This document shows positions 1-11,969 of a stretch of DNA of 64,000 bases, one piece after another. A program made the translations under genes and the position numbers. The stretch's first letter is position 1; each line of letters opens with the position of its first letter. This DNA comes from Microstegium vimineum (Eukaryota; Streptophyta; Magnoliopsida; Poales; Poaceae): positions 39,446,718 through 39,510,717 of the forward strand of contig CM039133.1 in the NCBI GenBank assembly GCA_022036555.1, given 5' to 3'. Below the pieces are notes generated by a model. The model searched no databases, was not told the DNA's origin, and saw only the letters and a list, made by a program, of their open reading frames with translations.

Positions 1-36
1 TTAATTATCGAAACCAATAGGGCCATGATTCTTCCA
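1..36 (-). repeat. 3' LTR (edge) of Copia element A
   Basis: The first 36 bases match the end of the right-hand LTR at about 11934-11969 with a few differences (shared core ATCGAAACCAATAGGGCC). They end in CA next to the reverse-complemented polypurine tract. Only the tip of this LTR is in the window. Confidence 0.8.
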
Positions 37-50
37 TCTCCCCCTTTTTG
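37..50 (-). other. Polypurine tract of Copia element A
   Basis: On the minus strand this reads AAAAAGGGGGAGA(T) directly before the 3' LTR. It is the same tract that precedes the 3' LTR of Copia element B at 61568-61581. It primes plus-strand DNA synthesis in LTR retrotransposons. Confidence 0.75.
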
Positions 51-513
51 GTGATTGACGACAATAACTCCTCAAGTATGGATATAAGATTGAAGGGTTA
101 GGATTTCAAGTGACTTGAAAGGGTTGAGCAAGGTTAGTGAATGAGATTGAACAATACTTGCTCATCCTTGCCAAGCCACAAAACATGGTACTCATGAATA
201 TGAAATGGAATTTTGGTACCTCATGATATTCTCTCATAAGTATCGGAGTAAGACGCAGAAGCTCAATAACCATTTGATCATAGAGACATATCATGAACAA
301 GAGACAACTCACAACATATATTGTGAAAAAACAAGAGTATGTCTCACAAGCACAAGTATCTCACAAACATCATTCCACCACACATATAACAAAAGCAGGT
401 AACATAGACATGATGCATGAGAACGGGGGAAATAAAATCACACAAAGAATCAAATCCCTCCCCTATCTCTAATACTTGACTCACTCTCTCCCTTTGGCGC
501 CTAGCACCAAAAA

Positions 514-3300
514 CTAAACATATGGAGCTGGGGGTGAAGACGTAGAGGCTACAGCCTTGCGATCGAGCATGATGAAGGCCTGAAGATCGGAATCGTCCGA
601 CTGTGCACCTGCCTCTGTCTCTGCTGGTGTAGGCTCAGCTGTGGTGAGCACTAGAGCTGACACTGGAAGCTCTGGAGCTGCTGACTCAACTGGCTCCCCC
701 TGAGGCTCGGCTGGTGCCTCTGACGGTCCAGTCCTGAAGATCGGAATCATTTGACTGTGCACCTGCCTCTGTCTCTACTAGTGTAGGCTCAGCTGGGGTG
801 AGCACTGGAGCTGACACTGGAAGCTCTGGAGCTGCTGACTCAAATGGCTCCCCCTGAGGCTCGGCTGGTGCCTCTGATGGTCCTGCCTCTGTAGTAGCGG
901 GTCTAGGAGCCCGACGTGTGAAAACTCGAGGCGGTGGAGGAGTAGATACTACCAAAGCAACAAGAGAGACAGCGACAACGAGCTCTACTGGTTGGGACTG
1001 AGGCGGAGAGGATACTGCCACTATAACTGCCTCAACCTGCTCCTGTGCCTGGACTGGTGCCTCTGACGCAACTGCCTCTACTGCAAGTGAGATAGCATCA
1101 GTCTGAACTGTAGCTGGAGGAGTGGTGATAGTCTGAGTAGACTGATCTGCTACGATCTCCGATATGGCTACGGAAGAGAGGTAAGTTCCTGTCGCTGGAG
1201 GATCCACCTCAACCTCTGGACCTCATGTGTCTGGCTGAGCGGCTCCTGGAGATTCATCTCCTGTGATCTCCAAGTAGGAAGCCGAGAGGTCTCGAGAGGC
1301 ATCTACAATGGTAGTTCCCCGGATAGGTGTGAAACCTGTCTAAAGCTCGCCGAGCAAAAATAACCATGAGGACACCTGAGTCCTCGAAGACTGACACTCT
1401 AGAGAAGCTGGTGCCTGGTAGGGTGGAGCAACGGGTGCCTGCGGTCTGCCCGGATCTCGAGCTAAGGAGACGCTCTAGAAGCATGGTCTGGGTCTTCTGA
1501 ATTTCAGCCTACTGCATCTGATAGGACAGGAACTGGCATTGAAACTTGTCCTGCCTGGCCTGAGTCTGAGCCTGAGCTGCAAGCTGCTGTGCTGTGAGCC
1601 TTCGAACCTCTGCAGCCTACTCCCTCTGCTCCTCTGCCTGTCGTGATTGCTCCTCCTGCAGCCTTGTAAGGAGGGTAAGAATTGTGGCCTCTGAGGTGCC
1701 TGAAACTGGAGCTGCCCCTGACCCTCCTTGCCTCATGGTCATGAGACATTAGTGCGTACTCGGGCATCGGCCTGTAGTCCTCATCTGAACTATCAGAGTC
1801 CAAGTCCACTCTGTAAGCAGCTTTGGCAGCGGTATCAATCTCAGCATCATGATCCGCAAGCTCTATCTGGGCGATCTGCTCAACTGTAGCATCAGTGTCC
1901 TCCTCTAACTGGGGTGGCAAACCTGTCTGCCTGGTGCCTGGGACGGTAGGCTCTGTTGGGGCAAGGAAGGTTCCGTGGATGACCAACTGGCTCATCGAGT
2001 AGACGGGGTACTCAGTAGCTGACTGGTAAGAGTGACTCGCATTGATCTAGATCGAGTCATATCCACTATCAGATAGGAGATCCAATGTGCAAACTGTAGC
2101 TGCCAGTGACCTCTGAAACCTGCAGCTATGATGTCCTCTTAGCTCGCTGACGATCAAATCCCATAGATCAAACTTTTCTTTCCGGATGATATGAGAAAGA
2201 AGCCACAACTGAAGACGAGTGATAGTCTCCCGAGCTCCAATCCTGGGAAGAATGGTACGCCTCAGTACCTCGTGGAGAATCTGAGCAAGAGGAGTGAGGT
2301 CTCTCGATGTGCAGCTCGAACCCTCTGTGAAAGGCAGCTGGAAAACACGGCCTCACGTAGTCGGTAGATGGCACTATCCCATCGTGAGGTCGATGAGGTG
2401 CCTCCTGGTCCCTGTAGCACAAACTATGAATCCTCGTAGGAGAGGACTCTAGGTGGAACATCTCCCGGAACCGAGTAGCAGTAACTCTGAAGTCGCGGCC
2501 CTGAAAGCCGAAGTGGAAGAACTCGTGATCAGGGGATCCACAGTGAGACGTAGAACTGATAGACCCAGTCCTTCTGATAAGCACCAGATCGTCCCATCAA
2601 GTCAGACAAACCCTGAAGATACTGCAGATCCTGAAGAATCTCTGGACCACCGACACCCTCTATGTGAGTAGCTGGGAAAACTCTGTGAGACCTAAGAGGA
2701 GCGTCAGTCTCAACGTAAGCTCTGTAGAAGTCCTCGTGAATGGTGGTATAGAAGTTACGGCCAGCACGGGGATCCCTCTGACCCGGGAACCAGACTGAAA
2801 GTCCACGAAGCGAAGGAGCTGGACTTGCTTGGCTGTGAGAACCCTGACCTGATGCCTCACTGGGTCTAGTAGCTGAGGTCCTGGTGGACTGGGTGGTGCT
2901 CCAGGCCCACGTGAGCGAGTGACACGTTTGGCCATCAGCTCACCAATCAAAGAGTGGCCCGCGGCCTCTGGCTGTTCAGTCTGTGGAGCCTGCTCTGTCT
3001 CCTCTGTCTCAGTAGCCTCTGCAGGCTCTGTCTTTGACGCGAAGGGGACTCACGACGCGCTCCACGGCGAGGCGAGAGCCTCAAACCGGCGCAACGTCCA
3101 CCTCGCTCCGCGATCTCTGCTGCCTTGGCCACTGCAACTGCTGCTGCGGAGTCTTGATCCATAAGTGGCCTCTTGCGCTTCTTAGAAACAACCTTCTGCT
3201 TACCCTTCCTCGATCAATGGGTGGATGCGGTGGAGGTGGAGGGTCACCACCACTACCGGGAATGGGGCGCGTTCTTCGTCCTTGCCATGGACATGCACTG
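514..3300 (-). pseudogene. Extra sense-strand ORF of Copia element A (degenerate, unknown function)
   Basis: Between RNase H and the 3' LTR lies a broken reading frame in the same sense as pol. It starts near 3300 with a Pro-rich N-terminus (GGDPPPPPHPPIDRG) and a Lys/Arg- and Ala-rich stretch. A globular-looking middle follows (about 2168-2950) with motifs such as VLTAKQVQLLRFVDF and DHEFFHFGFQGRDFRV. An acidic segment (about 1750-1995, DLDSDSSDEDY) and a Pro/Ala/Glu/Ser-rich tail with imperfect repeats (514-1207, SEAPAEPQGEP) complete it. Several frameshifts separate the pieces. SIRE-type elements are known to carry an additional ORF here, sometimes called env-like. I see no convincing signal peptide or fusion peptide, so I do not call it an envelope. 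The middle resembles proteins annotated as 'putative plant transposon protein', which I cannot confirm. Confidence 0.5.
579..886. repeat. Direct tandem duplication, about 154-bp unit
   Basis: Units start at 579 and 733 with CCTGAAGATCGGAATC and run on with few differences through the Pro/Ala-rich tail of the extra ORF. The period is not a multiple of three, so the duplication shifts the reading frame: the two copies are read in different frames. Confidence 0.85.
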
Positions 3301-4893
3301 GACAAAAACCAAACTGTCACTGTCAAAGAATCCTCAACTGTCAAAGCACAAACTCACTGCCCACTGCCAACTGACAATCCACTGAGCAAAACAAGCAAAC
3401 AAGATTGGCACGACAGCCCTGGACTATCCTTTCGAGGCTTTGCCTCGTTCCGTACTCGCGGGCTTTGCCCCGAGTTACTGTCTCTGCCTCTAACACACAG
3501 ACCCTGCTCGATTAGATAGATAGGGATATAACATTTAAGCATATAACAAGGGTAAGTAATGTCTAACAGAGAGCATGAAGGAGGTAAGAAGTGGATCGAG
3601 TCAGCACTGCCTTACCTCTGAACTTAGTGACCAAAAACAGAAACAGAAAAGATAAGATATCTCGGTTGATTTCACTCCAATCCACAACCTAGGAGAAAAG
3701 GGATAACAAGGACAGGGATTTAGAGAAAGTACTGCTGCAAAGGAGCCAACCCTAATTAAATTAAGAATCAAGCAAGAGGTGGAGAGATCACCTCGGAAAG
3801 GAAAGGATCGCGGAATACCTCCTCTGCAGCACCACGGCGAGCAGGGCTGAGCAAGAGCGTCAGCCGGGAACAGGGAGCTCCGGGCAGCGCTAAAAGGCTC
3901 TCTGCGTGGCTAAAGCGCACGCGCAGAGAGGGAGGGAGGAGAACGCAGGGAAGCGCTGGACAGCGGGGCAAGATCCACTGGCGGCGGAAGCACTGGTGAA
4001 AAGGCAGCACAGGGGCGTGGAGATGGCTGCGGAGAGAGAAGCAGGCGAGCGGAGGTCGGGCGGCGGCGGATCTGGACTGAAAAAGAACCGAGGGGAAACG
4101 GTTTTCAAAATGAAATATAGCCCTGAAGTTTGCGACGGACGCTCCGACGCGGAGCGACGGACGCTGGACAGCGTCCGACGGGATCGTCCGTCGGTCTTCC
4201 AGTAGGGATTTTTTGAGACGACCGACATTGATTGCATCGGACGCTTTGCGACGAACGCTGGAGATCGTCCGTCGCCCCTCAAACGGCCGGCATTTTCTGT
4301 TCGGACAGTTGCGACGGACGCTGAGGTAAGCATGAAGTAGCGTCCGTCAGGATCATTCGTCACCAAATTTTCAAAAAATTTCAAATTTTGTTTTTGTTTC
4401 TTCTCTCCCAACCAAGTCTCAATCCAAAAAAATCCAAATAAAGCCTGATTGGACTTGATATGAGAACCATCTCTCAACCACTCATTTGCAAATAGTTTGC
4501 CTTAGGCTTAAGTAGTTTTTAGTTCAAAATATTCAAATGAAACCTTCAAGGAGACATCATATGTCCACAAGAGGGGTAAAGGAATGACTTGAACTTGGAA
4601 TGCTCCCCCTAAGTGGACGAACACGAGGATGCTCAAACTTAACCGAAAAGAAACGACAATCAACACATGCATATGCAATGCATTACAAGAATTTGAATCT
4701 AGGTTGCTTGCAAGTTTAAACCATGATTGGACTTCTTCACACGTTCAAGAACGGTTATTCCAACCATGTTAGCCAAGCCTATGTGCATTTCTAGTTTAAC
4801 ATGATTATATTACACATGATGCAAGGATGGTTCACACAAGATTATCTTTTAGTGAAGTTAGAGTGATCAAGCACATTCAACTCGCTTCTCAAC
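3301..4893. other. Non-coding internal region of Copia element A with GACGGACGC array
   Basis: No convincing gene. About 3560-3900 looks like leader or intron sequence. Positions 4120-4350 hold a dense, GC-rich array of the words GCGACGGACGCT and AGCGTCCGTC in both orientations, like those in the element's own LTR and in the solo LTR at 13069. About 4480-4893 is AT-rich spacer before the end of RNase H. Small reading frames over the array are by-products of base composition. Confidence 0.6.
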
Positions 4894-6371
4894 CTACAAA
4901 AAGGTTGCTTCATCGAGTGGTTTAGTGAAGATATCCGCCAATTGATTTTTGCTAGAAACTCCCACTAGTGATATGTCTTTCCTAGCCACATGGTCTTTGA
5001 GAAAGTGATGACGGATATCAATGTGCTTGGTGCGAGAGTGTTGAACCGGGTTGTTTGCAAGCTTTACGGTGCTTTCATTATCACACAAGAGTGGAACATC
5101 TTTTAAAACCACGCCGTAATCAAGAAGAGTTTGTGTCATGTATAAGATTTGTGCACAACTTGCTCCCATGGCTATGTATTCCGCCTTGGCGGTAGACAAT
5201 GCCACACTATTTTGCTTCTTAGAGGACCAAGAAACAAGTGATCTTCCTAGCAAATGGCAACCGCCGGATGTACTCTTCCAATCAACCTTACACCCGGCAT
5301 AATCCGAATCGGAATAGCCACAAAGTAGGAAGGGAGCTCCTTTGGGATACCAAAGGCCAATGCTAGGGGTGTTCCTTATGTACCTAAGGATTCTTTTAAC
5401 CGCACTTAGATGCGACTCCTTAGGGTTTGCTTGAAACCTAGCACACATACACACACTAAACATGATATCCGGCCTAGAAGCGGTGAGGTAAAGTAAACTA
5501 CCGATCATTGAGCGATAAAGAGTTTGGTCGATCGGGTTACCTCCCTCATCAAGGTCGAGATGTCCATTAGTAGGCATTGGGGTCTTGATTGGCTTGCAAT
5601 CCTACATCTTGAATTTCTTGAGCACATCATTTGTGTACTTCTCTTGAGATATGAAGGTGCCCTCCCTCAATTGCTTCACTTGGAAGCCAAGGAAGAAGGT
5701 TAGCTCGCCAATCATCGACATCTCGAACTCCTTGGACATCAATGCACCAAATTCCTTGCTATGATCTAGGTTTGTTTATCCAAATATAATGTCATCGACA
5801 TACACTTGGCAAACAAAGATCTCTCCATCTAGCACCTTGGTGAATAGTGTGGTATCCACTTTCCCGATCTTGAAGCCCTTCTTGAGTAGGAAGTCCTTAG
5901 CCTCTCATACCAAGCTCTTGGAGCTTGCTTCAATCCATAGAGTGCCTTGGACAACCTATACACATGATTAGGACAATTTGGGTCTTCAAACCTGGGAGGT
6001 TGTGAGACAAAGACAAGTTCATTAATGAAACCATTTAGAAAGGCACTCTTCACATCCATTTGAAATAGTTTCATTTTGTGATGTGAAGCATATGCCAAAA
6101 GGATACGAATGGCTTCTAGTCTTGCAACCGGTGCAAAGGTCTCCCCAAAATCCAAGCCTTAAACTTGGGAGAACCCCTTTGCCACCAATCTTGCTTTGTT
6201 CCTCACAACCACACCTTGATCATCTTGTTTGTTCCTAAACACCCACTTGGTGCCAATGATTCTTGCTCCTTTGGGCTTTTCTACTAGTGTCCACACTTTG
6301 TTCTGGGTGAAGTTGTTCAACTCTTCATGCATGGCATTCACCCAATCTGGATCCGCAAGTGCATCCTCCAC
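4894..6371 (-). pseudogene. Copia A reverse transcriptase and RNase H
   Basis: The RT begins near 6371 with the Copia signature KWVFRNKQDDQG, then FGETFAPVARLEAIR, QMDVKSAFLNG and ALYGLKQAPRAWYERL. The catalytic YVDDIIFG box is readable near 5800 but is followed at once by an in-frame stop. A second in-frame stop lies after AKGFSQV (near 6158), and the frame shifts after WYERL. RNase H (4894-5577) is open for 227 codons and contains DSDYAGC, STSGGCHLL, SWSSKKQNSVALS and ADIFTKPL. These enzymes copy element RNA into DNA in the virus-like particle. The stops make the copy inactive as read. Confidence 0.9.
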
Positions 6372-8059
6372 ACTAGAAGGCTCAACAAAGGAAACAAAAG
6401 AGTGATGCTCAACATAAGAAGCAAGTTTAGATCGAGTTGTTACCCCCCCTTGATGGACTCCCTATAATGAGGTCTTGTGGATGAGCTTGAAGCATAGGTG
6501 TAGATCTTCTATCAATCACTTGGGGAGGAGGTTGTGGTGCATCAACATCACTAGCTTCTGCCTCGGCTTGATCTTGAGGGATGAAGGTATCTTCTTGTGC
6601 TTCCCTCACTTGTTCTTCATCAACTTGAGGCGTGTGTGATGGAGAATGTACTTGGTTTGCATCATCTTCTACTTCTTCCACCTCTAATGGGTTGATGGCA
6701 CCAACGGGCATATTCTTCATAGTCTCCCTCAAGGGTTCATCACCTACATCATCAAGATTCTCATGCTCTTCTTGAGAGCCATTAGTTTCATCAAACTGCA
6801 AGTCATATGTTTCTTCAACTAGGCCGGAGGCTTTGTTAAATACTCGATATGCCTTGGATTTAAGTGAATAACCAAGTAAGAAACCAATGTCACATCACCT
6901 TTGGAACTTGCCCAAGTGTTGATGCTTCTTGTAGATGTACACTTTGCATCCAAACACTCGGAAGAAGGATATATCCGGTTTCTTCCATTCACAAGCTCAT
7001 AGGGGGTCTTCTTGAGAAGCCTTTGAACAAATAGCCGGTTGGCCGCATAGCATGCGGTGTTGATTGCTTCGGCCCAAAACTTTTTGAGGGTGTTGTACTC
7101 ATCAAGCATTGATCTTGCAAGAGTGATAAGTGTCCAGTTCTTCCTCTCTACTACACCATTTTGTTGTGTGGTATAGGTGGCGTCCACCTCCTGCTTGATC
7201 CCAACTTCATCACAATAGTCTTCAATCTTTGTGGTCACAAACTCGATCCCATTGTCACTTCTTATTTTCTTGATCTTCACATCAAACTCATTTTGAGCTC
7301 TAGTTGCAAACTTCTTGAATATTGATTGAGTCTCTCCCTTGTCTTGAAGAAAGAACACCCAAGTGTACCTAGAGTAGTCATCAACTACCACCAAGCAAAA
7401 GAGATTGCCTCCAAGGCTAGCATATGTGGTAGGTCCAAATAAATCCATGTGAAGTAGCTCTAGGACTCTTGAGGTTGACATGAAAGCTTTGGTGGGATGG
7501 GTGTTGGCCACTTGCTTGCCAGCTTGACATGCACTACACAACTTGTCCTTCTCAAACACCACATCCTTCACACCTCTAACCATCTCCTTCTTGACAAGTT
7601 TCTTCAAGGTTGACATTTCCACATGTGCTAATCTTCTATGACATAGCCAACCTAAAGAGCTCTTGGAGAATAGATATGTTTGGAAACTAGCTTCATTTGA
7701 GGTGAAGTCCACTAGATAGAGATTGTTGTGCCGAAACCCCTTGAATATTCAATCTTGGTCACAACTACCTCATTGGGAGTGAAGAGACATTGGAAACTAA
7801 GATCACATAGTTGACCAACTGAAAGCAAGTTGAAGCTCAATGATTGCACTAGCAAGACATTTGATATTGATTGATCATTGGAGATTGACACTTTGCCTAG
7901 GCCTTGCACTTTGCCTTTTGAATTGTCCCCAAATGTAATCTTGTCTTGACCTTCACAATCTTTCTCAAGTGTAGTGAACATCCAGGAGTCACTGGTCATA
8001 TGTTGAGTGCAACCACTATCAATTACCCAATGACTTCCACTGGTCTTGTAGTTCACCTA
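6372..8059 (-). pseudogene. Copia A protease and integrase
   Basis: Protease starts at about 8056 with VNYKTSGSHWVIDSGC, containing the aspartic-protease D-S-G triad. The GAG-pre-integrase zinc-binding segment follows (HRRLAHVE ... CSACQAGK). The integrase core has its three acidic residues in HMDLFGP, RSDNGIEF and VVERKN, then a C-terminal part (KTPYELVNGRN) and an acidic linker up to 6427. Frames change near 7712 and 6819, so the coding region is interrupted. It is separated from the upstream gag by a TAA and a TAG in the same frame (8078-8080 and 8057-8059). Confidence 0.88.
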
Positions 8060-8077
8060 CACACAAGCAACTTGAAG

Positions 8078-10499
8078 TTAAGCTTGTTGCTTGGGAACCC
8101 ACACTTGGCGAGGTCCCATAGCCTTGTCCACCAACTCCTTAGCAACCCATAGCACTTTGGTCTTGTTCTTCATCTTAGGACCGAGAAACACAACTAGGGG
8201 TCTACCTTTGGAGTCCTTGTTGATGATGAAGTGTGCATCATGAGCAAAGGGCCTTGTGTGCTTGGGCAAGGTCTTGGGAGGTGGAGTATTGCATTGAAAC
8301 TCAAAGTGACCAACTTGTCCACATCCAAAGCACTTCTTGGGCTTGGGCTTTGGCAATTCATAGTTGTTGCTCATGGCCTTGTTCTTGTAGTAGTTCGTTG
8401 CTTCTATCTTGACTTTGGCCTTCATGAGTTGGTTCTCCTTGAACCCAATCCCGGTCTTGTTGGTCTTCATGATAGTGTTCATCCAGAGCTCACTTTGAAG
8501 GTTTTGGCCCTTGGTGAACTTCTCCATTCCACTTGCTAGCTTGATCTTCTCAACCTTGAGATTTGCATTTTATTCTTTGAGAGAGTTGATCAAGGTGATA
8601 GCATCTTTGTCATCTTGCTTGGCCGACTTGATGGTGAAGGGCTTGTTGGCCTTGATATTGATTAGCTCTTCCTTGAGCTTTGAGTTCTCTTGCCTCATCT
8701 TCACATAAGTCATCATATTTCTCGGCCTCAACTACCTTCTTGCCCTTGCACTTAGCATTTTCCTCACTAACAACTTCATCAAGGAAGTCCTCACAAGAAG
8801 TAGCTATATGACACTTAACAACCGGGTTAATAGCAACATGTGTAGCAAGATCATTTGTAAGCAATTCATTAGCTACAACAAGTGTGCCATGTTCATTTCT
8901 AACTTGGTTGTAGTCATCTTTTAGCAAGTTGTATCTTGTATGGAGCTCTTGTGTTGACCTCTCAAGCTTATCATGTTTCTCATTAGCTTGCTTGAGTGAG
9001 GCTTTGAGCTCCTAGTGCTAGGTGAGAGAGATTTGTTCTCAAGCTTCAAATCATCATTAGCACTAGACAAGTCATCAAGTTTTGCATGCAAGTAATCATT
9101 TGCTTTCTCTAGTGTTTAACTTTATTTTTGTACTTCCTAATGAGCTTAGTGTATTTGTTGCAAATCACAATTAGCTCATCATCGGAAGGTGCCTCAAACT
9201 CATCATCACTATCATCACTAGAGTTGGCCTCATCATCATTATCCTCTTTTTGTACCTTCTTGTCACCTTTAGCCATGAGACATAGGTGTGTAGAGGATGA
9301 GCCCGGAGATGATGGAGAAGTTGGCGGTGGAGTAGATGACCCAATCACCAAGGCGGCCACCTTCTCATATTCACTCTCTTCATCGGATGAATCACTTGTG
9401 TCTTCAATGTCGGTGAGCCAATCACCAACAATATAAGCTTTGCCATCCTTCTTCTTCTTGTGGAAGTTGATGTTCTTCTTCTTCTTGAATGGCTTGTCAT
9501 CTTTCTTTTCCTCATCACTTGACTCATCTTTGTTGCCCTTGTTGTACTTGAACTTGTTGTTGAATTTCTTGTTCTTGTACTTGTCTTTCTTCTCTTCGGG
9601 GCAAGCATGAGCCAAGTGTCCAAGTTTGCCACAATTGTAGCAATCCATCTTGGAGAGAGGCTTCCTTGAAGAGCTTGTGAAGAATTTATTCTTCTTTGAG
9701 TCAAATTTGACTCCATTCTTGTTTAGCCTCTTCAACATCTTTGTTGTCTTCTTCACCATGAGGGCGAGGTCGTCATCATCCTCTTCATCACTTGCACTTT
9801 CATACACAAATTGCATCTTGCACTTCTCCGAGGAGGATGCCTTGAGAGCCAAGTCCTTCTTCTCCTCCTCCTTCTCTTTTTCTTTCTTCTTGGAGGAAGA
9901 TGAAGAGCCGCCATCACCAATTTTCATGTACATCTCATGAGCATTGATCTTGCCCAAGACTTGTGTTGGTGTAGCGGCGGAGAGGTCCCCTTGGTGAAGA
10001 ACCGTGACGATGTGGCCATACTTGTCAATTGGCAAGACACAAAGTATCTTGCGCACCACATCGGCCGGTGCCATTTGGTTGAGGACAAAGTCCATTCAAT
10101 TCTTCTACAAGAATGTTAAGACGTGAGTACATCTCATTTGCATTTTTCATTTCCAAGCATAGAAAAATAATTGAGCTTTGCCATGACCAAGTGATAGAGT
10201 TCCTCACGCTCACTCTTTGTGCATTCGTGAAGAGCACAAATAGTGGTCCACAACTCAAATGCGTCTTTGGCATTAAGCACTCGGTTAAAGATATCCTTGC
10301 AAATGCCACGAAAAAAAAATGTTCTTTGCCTTGGCATTGTGCTTATCAAAGTAAGGGTCCTCCGCAAAGTAGGAACCCCCTTTGTGGCGGCCTTGAGCAC
10401 GCCAGCGTCCACGACCTCTAGATAGGCCTCCATATGAACTTTCCAATACGGAAAGTCGTCTCCATCGAACATGGGAGGTGGTCCATCCCCATGGGACAT
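8078..10499 (-). pseudogene. Copia A gag (nucleocapsid)
   Basis: The N-terminus at 10499 reads MSHGDGPPPMFDGDDFPYW, typical of UBN2/DUF4219 gag of this lineage. Frameshifts occur near the A9 run at 10311-10320 and near 10100. The main body (9109-10095) has a Lys/Glu-rich segment, the zinc knuckle CYNCGKLGHLAHAC and an acidic Ser/Asp tail. After a coiled-coil-like, broken stretch (8610-9108), the last part (8078-8527) has a second zinc knuckle, CFGCGQVGHFEFQC, and ends WVPKQQA-stop. Gag forms the virus-like particle and binds element RNA. Two knuckles separated by an acidic linker match Copia element B (55383-57412). Confidence 0.85.
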
Positions 10500-10539
10500 C
10501 TTGCTCTAGGGCGGTGAAGGCTAATTTAGAGCAAACCTT

Positions 10540-10551
10540 GCTCTGATACCA
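10540..10551 (-). other. Primer-binding site of Copia element A
   Basis: On the minus strand this reads TGGTATCAGAGC, complementary to the 3' end of initiator methionyl-tRNA and three bases from the LTR end. It is where minus-strand cDNA synthesis starts. Confidence 0.85.
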
Positions 10552-10553
10552 AT

Positions 10554-11969
10554 TGAAAGGATCAAGATGCCCAAGAGGGGGGGGGTGAATTGGGCTCTTT
10601 TAAATTTCTAAACAAGAATTAAACCCAGCAAGAGCCAATTAACCCCCTAGTGCCTATCGTTGGTATGACCTTGTTAGAAAGCGGTAGCAAGAAAATTGAA
10701 AGCGAAAACTTCCTACACAATTCTAGTGTGGAAGGTAATGCGGTATGAAAGAGCTAGGGAAAGAGATGCTTGACACGGCGATGTTTTGCGAGGTATCGAA
10801 GAGTCGACACTCCCCCCTAGTCCTCGTTGGAGCACCTCGCAAGGTATAGCTCCCCCTCAACCCCGCGCAAGGGATGAGTGCTCTCTACGGGCTGGTTCTT
10901 TGCCACTCCGGCTCGGTGAACCGCCCACAACCGATCACAAGTCGATGGAGAAGGGCCGCTGACAATCCTCCGGTGATCACCTTCCTCCCAAGCACCACCG
11001 GACCGTCTAGGTGATGTCGATCACCAAGAGTAACAAGCCTCGATCTTCGCTTGACTCACTCAAGCTTCACAACTAGAGGATGCACACTTGAACTCTTGGA
11101 TGAACTAGAAGAGAGGATGTATGGATTCGCGAATCACTCTCTCTCTCTCTCTAGGGCTCTTGCTCTCTTCCCAACCTTCTCAAGAACTTCAGCAACTGAA
11201 ATGAGCAAAGGCAGGGTGGGAGAGAAAGGGTGGGGCTATAAATAGCCCTCTCACAAAACTGTCTCGGGCTGGAAAAGAAACAACTTTTAAGTTGGCGACG
11301 GACGCTCCTGCGCATCCCGACGGACACTGAGGCTCCAGCGTCCGATGCCCCTGGCCGAGTTAGGCCGAAAACATGCCTACTGGAAGTCCGACGGACGTTA
11401 CCGCAGCATCCGACGCCTCGGTGACGGACAACGTCCGACGCCCGTTGAAACACAGGGGCTCGAACTGGGCAGCCGACAGACGCGATGTCATGCTGGCGTC
11501 AGCGTCCGGCGCCTTCGGACTCAACGTCCGACGCCCAGATAAAAACTCTTTCAACTCCGGTTTTCGTCGCGATGAATTCAGAAGTCATTCGTTGCTATCT
11601 TACGGTCATCATAGGCATGCTTAGAGCTAAGGAAGACAAGTGTGCACCACACCTAAGTCATGAAGCTTTCCTAAGTCAAGCTACTAATCTCAGCCGCTCT
11701 TTATAGTACGACAAAAGATCAAATAAAGACCTATCTATACTAAATGTCCTTCATCTCCTTATGGCACTTAGCCTATCACTCTAGGATCTTCATTATGCAT
11801 CTTTGAAATCCGAAACGATATCCATCTTGGGGGCTAGGTGATAACTAAAGAATCCCATTCATGTTGATCACTATGGCTAAGCTACGCATAGCCTCTGCAA
11901 AACACATATTAGCCATAACAATCTCAAATTGTCGTTAATCATCGAAACCAATAGGGCCCTTATTCTTCA
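10554..11969 (-). repeat. 5' LTR of Copia element A
   Basis: It starts with TGAAAGGATC and ends ATTCTTCA on the plus strand, so it is TG...CA in either direction. It contains a GC-rich array of CGGACG-type words (11290-11540) and, downstream in element sense, a TATA-like box within the palindrome GGGCTATAAATAGCCC (about 11234-11249). It ends in the G-rich motif AGAGGGGGGGGGTGAATTGG near the primer-binding site, typical of this lineage. Confidence 0.85.

Larger units (their letters stand above)
1..11969 (-). mobile_element. SIRE/Maximus-type Ty1-copia retrotransposon A (left LTR truncated by window edge)
   Basis: An LTR retrotransposon read on the minus strand. From right to left it has a 5' LTR (10554-11969), a Met-tRNA-type primer-binding site, gag with a zinc knuckle, protease, integrase, reverse transcriptase, RNase H, about 4.8 kb of extra sequence with a sense ORF, a polypurine tract and the start of the 3' LTR (1-36). 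The domain order PR-INT-RT-RH marks Copia. The long LTR, Lys/Ser-rich gag, extra region before the 3' LTR and AAAAAGGGGGAGAT tract fit the SIRE/Maximus lineage. Several frameshifts and in-frame stops interrupt the polyprotein, so it is not autonomous as read. The left flank and its target-site duplication lie outside the window; the five bases after the right LTR are TTATG. Lineage is inferred from motifs. Confidence 0.9.

Noticed and set aside
514..3300. Envelope glycoprotein
   Set aside because: The position is env-like, but I see no signal peptide, fusion peptide or transmembrane anchor that survives the frameshifts.
4120..4350. CRISPR-like or satellite array
   Set aside because: Words are irregularly spaced, occur in both orientations and have no unique spacers of constant length. 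They are LTR-type subrepeats in a plant retrotransposon.
3890..4477. 195-residue minus-strand ORF and overlapping plus-strand ORF
   Set aside because: They follow the GC-rich repeat array, have no family resemblance and are expected by-products of composition.
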